The position numbers and the translations under genes are program-made. From an uncultured Bacteroidales bacterium (GTDB lineage: Bacteria; Bacteroidota; Bacteroidia; Bacteroidales; UBA932): 6,705 nt of DNA. Below the pieces are notes generated by a model that saw only the letters and a list, made by a program, of their open reading frames with translations, made no database searches and was not told the DNA's origin. Location: the NCBI GenBank assembly GCA_937890845.1, contig CALADR010000050.1:1-6705 (forward strand), given 5' to 3'. Positions 6,657 through 6,705 of the stretch are shown here, piece after piece. Position 1 is the stretch's first letter. Each line of letters starts with the position of its first letter.

Positions 6657-6705
6657 AAAGGAGGTGTTCCAGCCACACCTTCCGGTACGGCTACCTTGTT
6701 ACGAC
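6657..6705 (-). rRNA. 16S rRNA, 3' end (rest outside the window)
   Basis: Read on the minus strand, the last 49 bases match the conserved 16S 3' terminus: GTCGTAACAAGGTAGCCGTA followed by the helix 45 region and the anti-Shine-Dalgarno CACCTCCTTT. The GGAACACCTCC variant, where most bacteria have GGATCACCTCC, is typical of Bacteroidota. The mature end was placed at 6657 by analogy with E. coli and may be off by a base or two. Confidence 0.97.

Overview
The window looks like chromosomal DNA from a member of the Bacteroidota, probably the order Bacteroidales. The 3' end of the 16S gene carries the GGAACACCTCC form typical of that phylum. None of the protein genes has a Shine-Dalgarno sequence. 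The clearest promoter has the Bacteroidota -7 element TAnnTTTG. The gene families also fit: a YfhO-type membrane protein, a BlaI/M56 pair with ExbD-like domains of the Bacteroidota type, and an outer-membrane beta-barrel protein. No plasmid, phage, insertion sequence or CRISPR signal was seen.

Positions 1-3372, plus strand: the 3' part of a GT4-type glycosyltransferase gene overlaps by 4 bp (ATGA) the start of a complete 885-residue YfhO-family polytopic membrane protein. The pair probably acts in sugar transfer to a cell-surface glycan or lipid; the substrate is unknown.

Positions 3373-5577, plus strand: a 13-bp palindrome followed by eight T lies between yfhO and the next operon. It works on paper as the terminator of the upstream pair. 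It also overlaps the -33 region of the next promoter, so it may be the operator of the BlaI-like repressor encoded just downstream. That repressor gene is followed after 2 bp by a BlaR1-like M56 zinc metallopeptidase gene. The protein has no penicillin-binding sensor. After its fourth membrane segment it carries two stretches that resemble ExbD periplasmic domains, the second with the long C-terminal tail seen in Bacteroidota ExbD. The simplest model is a self-regulated signalling unit: an extracytoplasmic ExbD-like module senses something, perhaps the state of a TonB/ExbB/ExbD system, the cytoplasmic protease is activated, and BlaI is inactivated.

Positions 5652-6230, minus strand: a 192-residue outer-membrane beta-barrel protein with a signal peptide, convergent with the M56 gene.

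Positions 6381-6705, minus strand: the 3' end of 16S rRNA, then tRNA-Ile(GAT) and tRNA-Ala(TGC), then a strong intrinsic terminator 8 bp after tRNA-Ala. The beta-barrel gene follows, and no 23S sequence is present where it would normally begin. This is the signature of an unlinked or truncated rRNA operon. Together with the M56-ExbD fusion, it is the part of the window most worth checking.
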